Program-made: the position numbers and the translations under genes
Part shown: positions 26,233-35,125 of the stretch, piece after piece
Layout: each line of letters opens with the position of its first letter
How positions within the stretch are numbered: the stretch's first letter is position 1
DNA from: Granulosicoccus sp.
GTDB lineage: Bacteria; Pseudomonadota; Gammaproteobacteria; Granulosicoccales; Granulosicoccaceae
DNA length: 48,306 nt
Direction: 5' to 3'
NCBI GenBank assembly: GCA_013002205.1
Contig: JABDKN010000313.1
Location: forward strand, 1 to 48,306
Notes under the pieces: model-generated
The model's database searches: none
What the model saw: only the letters and a program-made list of their open reading frames with translations
What the model was told of the DNA's origin: nothing

Positions 26233-28233
26233 CTATGAGCCTCTGAGTGCCAGAAACATCTGGTTCATGCGTTTTACGAATCCGGCACTGTCCTCGAGTT
26301 GACCGCCGTCCGCCAGCAAGGCCTGGTCCAGCAACAGATGCGCCCAGTCTTCGAACCGGTCGTCGTCCTGCTCCTTGTCCATCAGATCGAGAATCGGGTG
26401 AGTCGGATTGATTTCCAGCACCGGTTTAGTGCTGGGCAACTCGTGACCCGCCTGCTTGAGTAGCTGCTGCATGTGCAGTGCCATGTCGTGCTCACCCATG
26501 ACCACGCAGGCCGGCGAACTCGTCAGTCGGGTGGACGCCCTGACATCACTGGTGCTGTCGGACAATACGCTCTTGATCCGCTCTATGGTGGGCGCTACAT
26601 CAGCCGCTTTCTTCTCCTTTTCGGCCTTTTCTTCATCAGATTCCTTGCCGGAGCCTTCGATGGCCGACAGATCCAGATCACCCTTGGCGATGGATACGAA
26701 TGACTTGCCATCATATTCGTGCAGATAGGACATCATCCATTCATCCACGCGATCGTGCAGCAACAGAACTTCGATACCCTTGTCGCGGAAGATTTCCAGG
26801 TGCGGACTGTTCCTGGCCGCCTGGTAGCTGTCCGCCGTGATGTAATAAATCTTGTCCTGACCTGCCTTCATGCGCACGATGTAATCGTCCAGACTGGTCA
26901 GCTCGCCAGCCTTGTCATGATGCGTCGTGTCGAATCGGTACAGCCTGGCCACCTGCTCCTTGTTGGCAAAATCTTCGCCGGGGGCTTCTTTCAGACAGGC
27001 GCCGAATTCCTTCCAGAATTGCGCATAGTCTTCCGGCTGCTTGTCGGCCAGTTTTTCCAGCATGCCCAGTACCCGCTTGACTGAGGCACTGCGGATGGCA
27101 TCGATGATCTTGTTGTTCTGCAGTATTTCACGCGACACATTCAGGGGCAGGCTGTTACTGTCCACCAGCCCGCGCACGAAACGCAGGTAGCGCGGCATAA
27201 GTTTTTCGGCCTCATCCATGATGAAGACACGCTGTACAAACAACTTGATGCCGTGGCGCTGCTGGTTTCCATCGTAGAGATCAAACGGCGCTTTCTTCGG
27301 GATGTACAGCAGCGAGGTGTACTCCTGGTTCCCCTCCACCTTGTTGTGCGCCCATGTCAACGCGTTTTCGTAATCGTTGCAGACCTGCTTGTAGAAATCC
27401 TGGTATTCCTCGTCAGTGATGCTGGACTTGGGCCGTGTCCACAGCGCCGACGCTGCATTGACCTGCTCAAGTTTTGCCTCCTGCGGAACCTCTTGCGGTG
27501 CATCCTCACCCTCGACCGGCTCAGGTGCCGGAGGCACTTCGCCAAGCATCATGATCGGGAAGGTGATGTGATCGGAGTATTTCTTGATCACACTGCGCAG
27601 TCGATAGGCATTGAGGAATTCCTTGCTTTCCTCCTTGAGGTGAAGTGTAATTTCCGTACCGCGACCTGGCTTGTCCACCGTCGCCAGTGTGTATCCACCA
27701 CTGCCGTCGCTTTGCCAGCGCACACCGGCAGCGGCTGGCTCACCTGCTTTGCGGGTGGTCAGCACGACCGAATCAGCGACCACGAAAGCTGAGTAGAAGC
27801 CCACACCAAACTGGCCGATCAGCCGCGCATCGATTTTCTTGTCCCCCGTCAGTGATTCCAGAAACTGCTTCGTTCCCGACTTGGCGATGGTTCCGATGTT
27901 TTCGATGACTTCATCGCGATCCATGCCAATACCATTGTCGCTGACCGTGACCGTGCCGGCCTCCTCATTGAAGCCAACGACGATGCGAAGCTCGGGATCC
28001 TCTTCCAGCAACGCAGAGTTTTCGATCGATTCGAAGCGCAGCTTGTCGCAGGCGTCAGAACCGTTGGAAATCAGCTCTCTGAGAAAGATTTCCTGGTTGC
28101 TGTACATCGAATGGATCATCAGCTGCAGCAGCTGGTTGACCTCGGCCTGAAAGACCATTTTCTCGCCATTGGCAGGCGGTTGCTGGCCCTCGGCGGACGC
28201 CTTTTCGGCATTGGCTTCAGTTTTGTCACTCAT
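26233..28233 (-). CDS. htpG: Molecular chaperone HtpG (Hsp90)
   Basis: Cytosolic ATP-dependent chaperone. The 666-residue protein has the GHKL ATPase domain (YSNQEIFLRELISNGSDACD, VSDNGIGMDRDEV, IGQFGVGFYSAF). A middle domain (about 240-530) and a C-terminal dimerisation domain ending FVKRMNQMFLALRGS follow. It is about 40 residues longer than E. coli HtpG (624). Extra residues lie in a Pro/Glu-rich loop (PAPEPVEGEDAPQEVPQEA, about 230-250), in an acidic-basic stretch (DEEKAEKEKKA, about 545-555) and in an N-terminal extension of about 20 residues. It stands alone on the strand; a heat-shock promoter was not identified in 28234-28534. Confidence 0.97.
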   Translation of the reverse strand: MSDKTEANAEKASAEGQQPPANGEKMVFQAEVNQLLQLMIHSMYSNQEIFLRELISNGSDACDKLRFESIENSALLEEDPELRIVVGFNEEAGTVTVSDNGIGMDRDEVIENIGTIAKSGTKQFLESLTGDKKIDARLIGQFGVGFYSAFVVADSVVLTTRKAGEPAAAGVRWQSDGSGGYTLATVDKPGRGTEITLHLKEESKEFLNAYRLRSVIKKYSDHITFPIMMLGEVPPAPEPVEGEDAPQEVPQEAKLEQVNAASALWTRPKSSITDEEYQDFYKQVCNDYENALTWAHNKVEGNQEYTSLLYIPKKAPFDLYDGNQQRHGIKLFVQRVFIMDEAEKLMPRYLRFVRGLVDSNSLPLNVSREILQNNKIIDAIRSASVKRVLGMLEKLADKQPEDYAQFWKEFGACLKEAPGEDFANKEQVARLYRFDTTHHDKAGELTSLDDYIVRMKAGQDKIYYITADSYQAARNSPHLEIFRDKGIEVLLLHDRVDEWMMSYLHEYDGKSFVSIAKGDLDLSAIEGSGKESDEEKAEKEKKAADVAPTIERIKSVLSDSTSDVRASTRLTSSPACVVMGEHDMALHMQQLLKQAGHELPSTKPVLEINPTHPILDLMDKEQDDDRFEDWAHLLLDQALLADGGQLEDSAGFVKRMNQMFLALRGS

Positions 28234-28448
28234 AGACGAGTCTCCGGGGGATCACGGGATGGGTAAAGTTGGTGTGTCCGGAAGATCGGGATTCACAGCT
28301 CAGAAATCAAGCCGTCAGCAAACATCTTCCATGTCGCCGGATAAGTCGGGTACCAGGCCTCGTCGCTGATGACACACTGCCTGCGCCGCGCTTTGTCAGG
28401 ATGACCTGAGGCGACATATCGGCACACGGGCGCCTCCGGCACGGGACA

Positions 28449-28467
28449 CTGCCTGCAGGACAGGCAG
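28449..28467 (-). terminator. Second hairpin downstream of rplS
   Basis: CTGCCTG and CAGGCAG arms (7 bp, 5-nt loop), about 70 bp past the rplS stop and just beyond the stronger hairpin. There is no U-run. It may be part of a two-hairpin 3' end of the rpsP operon transcript. Confidence 0.35.
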
Positions 28468-28476
28468 GCACCGATG

Positions 28477-28506
28477 TTGCCGCAGCCTGCTGGCAAGCTG
28501 CGGCAA
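28477..28506 (-). terminator. Probable 3'-end hairpin of the rpsP operon
   Basis: Ten-base perfect arms TTGCCGCAGC and GCTGCGGCAA around a 10-nt loop, 28 bp after the rplS stop. There is no poly-U, so either Rho-dependent termination with a stabilising stem or a processed end is likely. Confidence 0.5.
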
Positions 28507-28534
28507 ACACAAGCCAGCCCGACAGGATCGTGAA

Positions 28535-28879
28535 CTACAGCTTTTCCTTGATACGGGCAGCTCGACCTGTCAATCCGCGCAGGTAATAGAGCTTGGCACG
28601 TCGAACGTCCCCTCGACGCTTGACCTCAATGCCGGCCACCAACGGGGAATAAGTCTGAAAAATACGCTCGACACCTTCACCATGCGATACCTTGCGCACG
28701 GTGAAAGCAGAATGCAGACCTCGATTACGCTTGGCAATGCAGACGCCTTCAAAAGCCTGGAGGCGCTCGCGATCGCCTTCCTTGACTCGCACCTGTACGA
28801 CAACCGTGTCACCGGCGGCGAACGCGGGCACATCCTTGCCCATCTGTTCGGAATTGATTTCGTCGATGATATTGCTCAT
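28535..28879 (-). CDS. rplS: 50S ribosomal protein L19
   Basis: L19 lies at the 30S-50S interface. The 114-residue protein is full length and typical: [27 protein letters not shown] near the N-terminus, [24 protein letters not shown] in the middle, and [29 protein letters not shown] at the end. It is the last gene of rpsP-rimM-trmD-rplS, starting 1 bp after the trmD stop. Two hairpins follow. Confidence 0.98.
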   Translation of the reverse strand: MSNIIDEINSEQMGKDVPAFAAGDTVVVQVRVKEGDRERLQAFEGVCIAKRNRGLHSAFTVRKVSHGEGVERIFQTYSPLVAGIEVKRRGDVRRAKLYYLRGLTGRAARIKEKL

Positions 28880-28880
28880 T

Positions 28881-29645
28881 CTATTGCTCTTCGCTTGTAG
28901 CGTCGGTGCCCTCTGCAGACGAACCGAGGCTGGTTAGAAATACCTTGTCATCCTCGGTCAGTTCCGCCTTTTCAAGCAGATCCGGACGTCGGTCCCTTGT
29001 TCTTGCCAAAGCCTGCTGACGTCGCCAGCGGGCAATGGCCTTGTGATCTCCAGACAACAGCACAGCTGGCACCGGGTGCTGGTCGAACACCTCAGGCCGT
29101 GTGTAGTGCGGACAATCAAGCAATCCATCGGTGCCGAAGGAATCCTCCTCGGCCGACAACGGATCACCCAGTACACCAGGCACCAGTCGGGAAACCGCAT
29201 CGATCACCGCCAGTGCTGCAAACTCTCCACCACTGAGCACAAAATCCCCCAGTGACACTTCCCTGTCGATCAGCGAATCGATCACCCGCTCATCAATACC
29301 CTCGTAGCGCCCGGCCACCAGTATCAGGCTGCCGCGCTCCTGCCACTCGCGTGCCAGAGCCTGATCAAACGGACGCCCCTGCGGAGACAGGTAGATCACC
29401 GGAGCATCTGGCATCGTCTCTTTCAGCGAGACGATTGCCGCACTCAACGGTGCCGGCGTCATCACCATCCCCGGACCACCGCCAAAAGGCCGATCGTCCA
29501 CAGTACGGTGCCTGTCAGCCGTCCGCTCTCTCGGGTTGGCCAAAACCAGCTCCAGCTGACCCTGCTGACGTGCCCTGCCGACCACACCGTGTTCGAGGGC
29601 ACTGGACACCAGTTCGGGAAACAATGTCACGACGCCAAACTGCAC
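28881..29645 (-). CDS. trmD: tRNA (guanine(37)-N1)-methyltransferase
   Basis: A SPOUT-family knotted methyltransferase that makes m1G37 in tRNAs reading CNN codons and prevents frameshifting. From the GTG at 29645 it has 254 residues (E. coli 255). Motifs are [46 protein letters not shown], and the SAM-knot [12 protein letters not shown]. The GTG lies 1 bp after the rimM stop with GGAT upstream. The frame stays open to 29687, but this would overlap rimM by 41 bp with no family similarity. Confidence 0.96.
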   Translation of the reverse strand: MQFGVVTLFPELVSSALEHGVVGRARQQGQLELVLANPRERTADRHRTVDDRPFGGGPGMVMTPAPLSAAIVSLKETMPDAPVIYLSPQGRPFDQALAREWQERGSLILVAGRYEGIDERVIDSLIDREVSLGDFVLSGGEFAALAVIDAVSRLVPGVLGDPLSAEEDSFGTDGLLDCPHYTRPEVFDQHPVPAVLLSGDHKAIARWRRQQALARTRDRRPDLLEKAELTEDDKVFLTSLGSSAEGTDATSEEQ

Positions 29646-29646
29646 G

Positions 29647-30180
29647 TCAGAAATCCGGATCCCAGTCGACCGTAATGATTCTTTCAACCACGTCCACGTC
29701 CGTGATCACATCCGGCACCAGCCATGGCACCAGCACTTCCTTCGTATCGCCCTGACCTTCGCGATGATCAGCAATAACCATCACATCGTTGGCACCGGTC
29801 TCGAAGAGTCTGGAAACTGGACCAATCCGTATATCATCGACCGTCCGGACCTGCATGCCAATCAGATCCGCCCAGTAGTATTCGCCTGCCGCCGGCTCGG
29901 GCAATTCCGCCCGACTGATGGCGATGGACGCACCGATCAGGGTACTCGCCAGTTCCGGCGTATCGACTCCCTCAAGTTGCGCAACGATCGTCTTGCCCTG
30001 GGGACGACCCTGCAGCACCTGGAACTGTCTCCAACTGCCTGCCAGTTCAACCCACCACTGCGGGTAGGACACTATGTTATTGCGTGGGCTGGTGTCCGAA
30101 TGAACCTTGACCCAACCCCTCAGACCGGAAATGCCAGTTATGTGGCCCAGCAACACCCGATCGTCGGGGGCGGTAGACAT
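29647..30180 (-). CDS. rimM: Ribosome maturation factor RimM
   Basis: RimM binds S19 and helps 30S head assembly. The protein of 177 residues has the N-terminal RimM domain (LLGHITGISGLRGWVKVHSDT; later LEGVDTPELASTLIGASIAI). The PRC-barrel follows (EYYWADLIGMQVRTVDDI, VLVPWLVPDVITDVDVVERIITVDWD). The ATG at 30180 is preferred; a GTG at 30201 would add seven residues. It is the second gene of the rpsP operon, about 40 bp after rpsP. Confidence 0.95.
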   Translation of the reverse strand: MSTAPDDRVLLGHITGISGLRGWVKVHSDTSPRNNIVSYPQWWVELAGSWRQFQVLQGRPQGKTIVAQLEGVDTPELASTLIGASIAISRAELPEPAAGEYYWADLIGMQVRTVDDIRIGPVSRLFETGANDVMVIADHREGQGDTKEVLVPWLVPDVITDVDVVERIITVDWDPDF

Positions 30181-30220
30181 CTGCTTCACTGAACGACTCA
30201 CAACGGGTAATCAAACCGGA

Positions 30221-30478
30221 TCAGGCCGCCGCGTTCTCCTTGCGGTAACCCTTGACGATCCTGGACACGCGTTCGCTCATCTGTGCGCCGACACCGATCC
30301 AGTAATCGACGCGGTCCATATCGATCTGAACGGCCGATGCGTCACCACGTGCTACCGGGTTGTAGAACCCCAGGCGTTCGATGTAGCGACCATCACGACG
30401 TGCGCGACTGTCAGTTGCAACCACATGATAGAACGGTTGCTTCTTGGCGCCGCCGCGAGACAGGCGAATTGTGACCAT
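30221..30478 (-). CDS. rpsP: 30S ribosomal protein S16
   Basis: S16 stabilises the 5' domain of 16S rRNA. The 85-residue protein begins [20 protein letters not shown], with [14 protein letters not shown] and a short C-terminus ending [11 protein letters not shown]. The longer open frame to 30565 is not family-like. It is the first gene of the operon. A promoter is visible about 160 bp upstream (30638-30666), so the transcript would have a leader of about 150 nt. Confidence 0.98.
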   Translation of the reverse strand: MVTIRLSRGGAKKQPFYHVVATDSRARRDGRYIERLGFYNPVARGDASAVQIDMDRVDYWIGVGAQMSERVSRIVKGYRKENAAA

Positions 30479-30637
30479 GAGCCTTGATATTCCAAAAAAG
30501 TTAAGACATAGCCACACACAGCAGTGCAGCCGAAAGGTAACTCCCAATGATACGCAATTTTCCACACGACGCCAACACCCAACCAGAAATATTGGAGGCA
30601 GCGGGTCGGACCATCACAACTTGTTGATAATTAGAGG

Positions 30638-30666
30638 ATAATAGGTCGCTGGAGTATAATCATCAA
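30638..30666 (-). promoter_or_regulatory. Sigma-70-type promoter of the rpsP operon
   Basis: On the minus strand TTGATG (30661-30666) and TATTAT (30638-30643) are separated by exactly 17 bp. The A+T-rich surroundings contrast with flanking DNA. Transcription would begin near 30631 and run about 150 nt before rpsP. Confidence 0.6.
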
Positions 30667-30694
30667 TTCATAATAGGGTGAAACTGGAGTCAAT

Positions 30695-30720
30695 CGGCAA
30701 CGTTACACCAGGTGTTGCCG
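30695..30720 (-). terminator. Hairpin just downstream of metH
   Basis: CGGCAAC/GTTGCCG arms with a nested ACACC-A-GGTGT repeat, 28 bp after the metH stop. There is no U-tract. It separates metH from the rpsP promoter and may end or stabilise the metH transcript. Confidence 0.4.
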
Positions 30721-30747
30721 AGCGCAGACTACGGAGGCGTGCCCGGT

Positions 30748-33700
30748 TCAGTAGGCCAGCGAACTGGCCAGCCAGCGTTCTGACTCGCTCAGTGGCTCAT
30801 CACGGCGGTGGACGTAATCGAGCACCTGGTCCTTGCCGATCTTGCCCAGGCCGAAATATCGACTCTGCGCATGCGCGAAATAAAACCCGCTGACCGATGA
30901 TGCCGGCCACATGGCAAGGCTCTCAGTGATGGAGATGCCCGCATTCTGCACGGGATCGAGTAAGCGCCATATGACCTCTTTCTGTCTGTGGTCCGGGTTG
31001 GCCGGGTACCCAGGTGCCGGCCTTATACCCTGATAACGCTCCTTGATCAGTTCATCGTTCTCCAGGGATTCGTCCAGCACATAGCCCCATAAGCGCTTGC
31101 GCACATCCCGATGCAGGTACTCGGCAAAGGCCTCGGCCAGACGATCGGCCAGTGCCTTGGCCATGATACTGCTGTAAACATCATGCTGATCGTCGAAATT
31201 CGCCACCAAGTCCTCCAGTCCCAGCCCGGCCGTCACGGCAAACATACCGATGTAATCGCCCAGGCCGGAGTCTGCCGGCGCAACGAAGTCGGCCAGGCAA
31301 AGATTAGGCCGGCCATCGGGAAAGCGACGTTGCTGTCGCAGACAATGAATGATCTCCAGTGGCGCCTGCCTGGACTCATCGGCGAACACCGCGATGTCAT
31401 CCGTATTGACACTGCTGGCCGGGAACAGCCCTATCACCCCTCGTGCCCTGATGAAGTTCGACTTGATGAACACATCGAGCATTTCCTGCGCATCGCGAAA
31501 TAACGACCTCGCATGTTCACCGACTGTCGGGTCCTTGAGTATGCGGGGGTATTTTCCGCGGAGTTCCCAGGTATGAAAAAAAGGCGTCCAGTCGATATAC
31601 TCGACCAGCATTTCCACAGAGACGTCATCGATTACCGTCACACCAGGTGTAGCCGGCGACGGGATGGATTGACTCTCCCAGTCGATCTTCAGCCTATTGC
31701 TTCTGGCCGCCTCCAGATCCATCAACTCAACCTGACTGTTTCGTGACTCGAACCGCTTGCGGTACCGGTTATAGTCCTCTTCGAGTTCGACTTCGAATTG
31801 CTTCCGTTGTTCGCCGCTCAGCAGAGCACTGGCTACTTGTACGCAACGCGATGCGTCCACCACGTGTACTACGGGCTGCTGGTAGCGCTCGCTGATCTTC
31901 ACCGCAGTATGCATGCGTGACGTGGTCGCCCCGCCTATCAGAAGTGGCAGTGAAAAATTCTCGCGCTGCAGCTCCTCTGCGACATGAACCATCTCTTCCA
32001 GTGATGGTGTAATGAGTCCGGAGAGACCGATCATGTCCACCTTGTGCGTGCGCGCCTCATCCAATATTCGGCTGGAAGGCACCATGACGCCAAGATCGAT
32101 GACTTCGTATCCGTTGCACTGCAGAACGACGCCGACGATGTTTTTGCCGATGTCATGAACATCACCTTTAACCGTTGCCATGAGTACCTTGCCGGCACTA
32201 CGCTGCCCGTCTGCCTCCATTTCCATGAACGGCAGAAGGTGTGCAACCGCCTTCTTCATGACTCGCGCAGACTTGACCACCTGTGGCAGAAACATCTTCC
32301 CCGCACCAAAGAGGTCACCGACGCGATTCATGCCATCCATCAACGGTCCTTCAATGACATCCAGAGGTTTGTCCATCGCCAGGCGTGCCTCTTCGACATC
32401 GCTCACTATGTGCGCATCCAGCCCCTTTACCAGTGAGTGTTCGAGACGCTCCGCCAGCGGCAGGTCTCTCCAGGCGTCCGTCTGCTTTTCCACCTGCTGA
32501 TCGTCACCACGATACTTTTCTGCTATTTCGATAAGTCGATCCGTTGCATCGTCTCGTCGTGCAAGAACGGCATCGGTCACGACCTCAACGAGCTCAGCGG
32601 GCAGCTCTTCCAGGACAGCCAGCTGACCGGCATTCACGATGCCCATGCTCAATCCAGCCTTGATGGCATGGTAGAGAAATACCGCGTGTATTGCTTCGCG
32701 TACCGTGTTGTTTCCTCGAAAGGAAAACGATACATTGGACACCCCGCCGCTGACCATCACACCAGGCATTTTCTGGCGAATCTGCCTGGTTGCCTCGATG
32801 AATGCCACGCCGTATTCGTTGTGCTCATCGATACCCGTAGCGATGGCGAAGATATTCGGATCGAAGATTATGTCGCAGGGGTCAAAGTCCAATTCCCGTC
32901 TCAGCAGATCGTGCGCACGCTGGCAGATCCCTACCTTGCGTTCGATGGTGTCGGCCTGGCCCTCTTCATCAAATGCCATCACGACGACCGCTGCACCATA
33001 ACGCTGAGCCAAGCGCGCCTGTCTCAAGAACTCTTCTTCACCTTCTTTCATGCTGATCGAGTTGACCACGCATTTACCCTGCAAACAATGCAAGCCTGTC
33101 TCTATCACAGACCACTTCGATGAATCGATCATGACCGGGACTCGCGATATATCCGGTTCAGATGCGATGAGATGAAGAAACCGTTGCATCACTGCTGCGG
33201 AATCCAGTAACCCTTCATCCATGTTCACATCGATGATCTGAGCACCGTCATCTACCTGTTGCCGGGCTACATCAAGTGCCTGCTCGTACTCGCCTTCCTT
33301 GATCAGCCGAAGAAAGCGGGCTGACCCGGTGACGTTGGTCCGCTCACCTACATTGACAAACAGGCTGTCCTGTCGAATATTGAAGGCCTCGAGACCGGAT
33401 AGACGACAGATGGATTCTTTTCGGGAAACCTTCCGGGGAGATTCATCGACGATCACAGCCTGGAATGCAGCAATGTGCTCTGGCGTGGTTCCGCAGCAAC
33501 CACCCACCATGTTGATGTATCCACCCTTGACCCATTCTTGAATTTCCTCAGCCATCTGAGCTGGCGTTTCGTCGTAACCACCAAACGCATTGGGCAGACC
33601 GGCATTGGGATGCACACTGATATAGGTATCGGCAATACCAGCCAGCTCCTGGATATGCTCACGCAATTGCGCAGGGCCAAGTGCACAATTCAACCCGATG

Positions 33701-34464
33701 AACAGCGGTTTGGCGTGACGTACCGAATTCCAGAACGCTTCGACAGTCTGACCGGACAGTGTCCGCCCGGAAGCGTCAGTGATAGTGCCTGACAAGGCTA
33801 TCGGCAGGCGCATGCCACGATCGTCGAAAACGCGATTGACGGCAAAGATGGCCGCCTTGGCATTGAGTGTGTCGAAAATCGTCTCGATGAGTATGATATC
33901 GACGCCACCTTCCACCAGTGCATCGGCAGCCTCGTAATAGCACTGATCCAACTGGGCAAAGGTAATATTGCGAAAACCGGGATCTTCCACTTTCGGTGAC
34001 AATGAAGCGGTTCGATTGGTAGGGCCCAATACACCTGCCACGAATCTCGGCATGTCGGGAGTTTTCAGGGTGGCCGCATCGGCACATTGCCGGGCAATCG
34101 TCGCGCTGGCCAGATTCAATTCGTGCACGTGTTCCTGCATCGAATAATCGGCCATGGATATCGCATTCGCATTGAATGTATTGGTTTCAATGACATCAGC
34201 GCCAGCTGCCAGGAATGCGTCGTGAATACCTGCAATAACCTGCGGCTGGGTGATCGAGAGCAGATCGTTATTGCCTTTCAGATCAATTTGCCAGTCGGCG
34301 AACCGCTCACCGCGGAACGATTGCTCGGACAACTGGCATGCCTGAATCATCGTGCCCATTGCGCCGTCAAGGAGCAATATTCGTTCTTCGAGGATTTCTC
34401 TGAGTTTTGCTTCTGCGGGATTACGCGCGTGACTGGCCATTCTCTCGCCGGATAACGTGGACAT
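30748..34464 (-). CDS. metH: Cobalamin-dependent methionine synthase
   Basis: It methylates homocysteine with methyl-THF through methylcobalamin. All four modules are present in 1238 residues (E. coli 1227). These are the homocysteine domain ([12 protein letters not shown]; zinc cysteines in GLNCALG and [11 protein letters not shown]), the pterin domain ([16 protein letters not shown]), the B12 domain ([20 protein letters not shown] with the lower-ligand His) and the C-terminal reactivation domain ([16 protein letters not shown]). A start at 34464 or at 34440 is possible; the second has the better GGCGAGAG ribosome site. It lies upstream of the rpsP operon on the same strand but is separated by a hairpin and promoter. 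Palindromes lie upstream. Confidence 0.97.
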   Translation of the reverse strand: MSTLSGERMASHARNPAEAKLREILEERILLLDGAMGTMIQACQLSEQSFRGERFADWQIDLKGNNDLLSITQPQVIAGIHDAFLAAGADVIETNTFNANAISMADYSMQEHVHELNLASATIARQCADAATLKTPDMPRFVAGVLGPTNRTASLSPKVEDPGFRNITFAQLDQCYYEAADALVEGGVDIILIETIFDTLNAKAAIFAVNRVFDDRGMRLPIALSGTITDASGRTLSGQTVEAFWNSVRHAKPLFIGLNCALGPAQLREHIQELAGIADTYISVHPNAGLPNAFGGYDETPAQMAEEIQEWVKGGYINMVGGCCGTTPEHIAAFQAVIVDESPRKVSRKESICRLSGLEAFNIRQDSLFVNVGERTNVTGSARFLRLIKEGEYEQALDVARQQVDDGAQIIDVNMDEGLLDSAAVMQRFLHLIASEPDISRVPVMIDSSKWSVIETGLHCLQGKCVVNSISMKEGEEEFLRQARLAQRYGAAVVVMAFDEEGQADTIERKVGICQRAHDLLRRELDFDPCDIIFDPNIFAIATGIDEHNEYGVAFIEATRQIRQKMPGVMVSGGVSNVSFSFRGNNTVREAIHAVFLYHAIKAGLSMGIVNAGQLAVLEELPAELVEVVTDAVLARRDDATDRLIEIAEKYRGDDQQVEKQTDAWRDLPLAERLEHSLVKGLDAHIVSDVEEARLAMDKPLDVIEGPLMDGMNRVGDLFGAGKMFLPQVVKSARVMKKAVAHLLPFMEMEADGQRSAGKVLMATVKGDVHDIGKNIVGVVLQCNGYEVIDLGVMVPSSRILDEARTHKVDMIGLSGLITPSLEEMVHVAEELQRENFSLPLLIGGATTSRMHTAVKISERYQQPVVHVVDASRCVQVASALLSGEQRKQFEVELEEDYNRYRKRFESRNSQVELMDLEAARSNRLKIDWESQSIPSPATPGVTVIDDVSVEMLVEYIDWTPFFHTWELRGKYPRILKDPTVGEHARSLFRDAQEMLDVFIKSNFIRARGVIGLFPASSVNTDDIAVFADESRQAPLEIIHCLRQQRRFPDGRPNLCLADFVAPADSGLGDYIGMFAVTAGLGLEDLVANFDDQHDVYSSIMAKALADRLAEAFAEYLHRDVRKRLWGYVLDESLENDELIKERYQGIRPAPGYPANPDHRQKEVIWRLLDPVQNAGISITESLAMWPASSVSGFYFAHAQSRYFGLGKIGKDQVLDYVHRRDEPLSESERWLASSLAY

Positions 34465-34475
34465 CAGGGCTTGAT

Positions 34476-34499
34476 TATAAACATAAAGAAATGTTTATA
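34476..34499. promoter_or_regulatory. 24-bp palindrome, candidate metH operator
   Basis: Nine-base perfect arms TATAAACAT and ATGTTTATA flank a 6-bp spacer, only 12-36 bp upstream of the metH ATG options. Symmetry and spacing fit a dimeric repressor or activator. It does not match the MetJ box (AGACGTCT) or the MetR site (TGAA-N5-TTCA). Confidence 0.45.
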
Positions 34500-34555
34500 T
34501 GTTTATTTGATGGTTCCCTTTATGATGCCGGTTTGAAAACTGACTTACCCTGACG

Positions 34556-34583
34556 CGGGGAGTTGTAGCTCAAAAACTCCCCG
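34556..34583. repeat. GC-rich hairpin in the metH upstream region
   Basis: CGGGGAGTT and AACTCCCCG (9 bp) around a 10-nt loop. There is no U-run on either side. In the metH transcript it would be a leader stem if transcription starts upstream of it. The + strand resembles a tRNA acceptor stem with a TAGCTCA-like piece, but the rest of a tRNA is missing. Confidence 0.5.
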
Positions 34584-34604
34584 ATAGACGCAAGGAACTG
34601 CTAA

Positions 34605-34618
34605 GTTATTGCAATAAC
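34605..34618. promoter_or_regulatory. Perfect 14-bp palindrome
   Basis: GTTATTGCAATAAC is fully self-complementary without spacer, 140 bp upstream of metH in A+T-rich DNA. It could be a regulator site. Confidence 0.35.
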
Positions 34619-35125
34619 ATTATATTATTCAGTAACATATGATGGTCCGACCCGGGTATGGGGTTTTTTTGACGGTGCTTGGGCTGACGGCGTCAATAAT
34701 CAAGTCACAGGCACTGGGCGTGCCAACATTCAAGCTCGCGGTGGAAATAGCAGGGCGGCGGACGGGTTTAACTCGCCTGCAACCAGAATGTCGTATCCTA
34801 GTGCCCGGTCTCTGCCCATCTCGAACTGCTGATGCTGAAAATGGAACACTGAGTGTGCTGGTCTGCTTGAGCACATGTAACCTGTTGCCCTGTAGGTCAG
34901 CTCCGCCCTGCAGAAACCTGTGGAACCGCATGAATGTGGGGTTACGTGGCATGCCGGCCACTAAAATTCATGCCAGTTCACCACCAGACAGGCAGTTTTT
35001 TTTTAGTTCGAGACAATCTTCACGTCTTCAGGCATGAATTCTGCGACACAGTTCTTAACCATTTTTGGGTTATTCGGACATTGCCCGAGATGAACAGACC
35101 CTGTCGTGCAAAGGATGTAATTGTC

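Larger units (their letters stand above)
28234..28534. other. Non-coding gap between rplS and htpG
   Basis: This gap of 301 bp holds two hairpins (28449-28467 and 28477-28506) near rplS and presumably the htpG promoter near 28234. Two short overlapping frames here start with TTG or weak codons and have no recognisable domain, so I do not call a gene. Confidence 0.5.
34465..35125. other. Long intergenic region between metH and the GGDEF-EAL gene
   Basis: A region of 661 bp between divergent genes. The metH-proximal 150 bp are A+T-rich and hold three inverted repeats, listed separately. The rest (34640-35125) contains weak frames on both strands without domains, and a run of seven T at 34666-34672. 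I see no tRNA and no cobalamin or SAH riboswitch consensus. Confidence 0.6.

Noticed and set aside
28293-28510. Cysteine-rich short frames between rplS and htpG (CLSCRQC motif)
   Set aside because: The longer candidate begins with TTG, has no ribosome site, spans two strong hairpins and matches no family I know. Cysteines are a by-product of the hairpin sequence.
34465-34933. Cobalamin or SAH riboswitch upstream of metH
   Set aside because: I looked for the B12-box and SAH-core consensus on the metH strand and did not find them. Only simple inverted repeats are present.
34629-35037. Overlapping frames of 110 and 132 codons on both strands upstream of the GGDEF-EAL gene
   Set aside because: Composition is not protein-like, no domain is recognisable and they lie over each other. 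The region is better read as intergenic.
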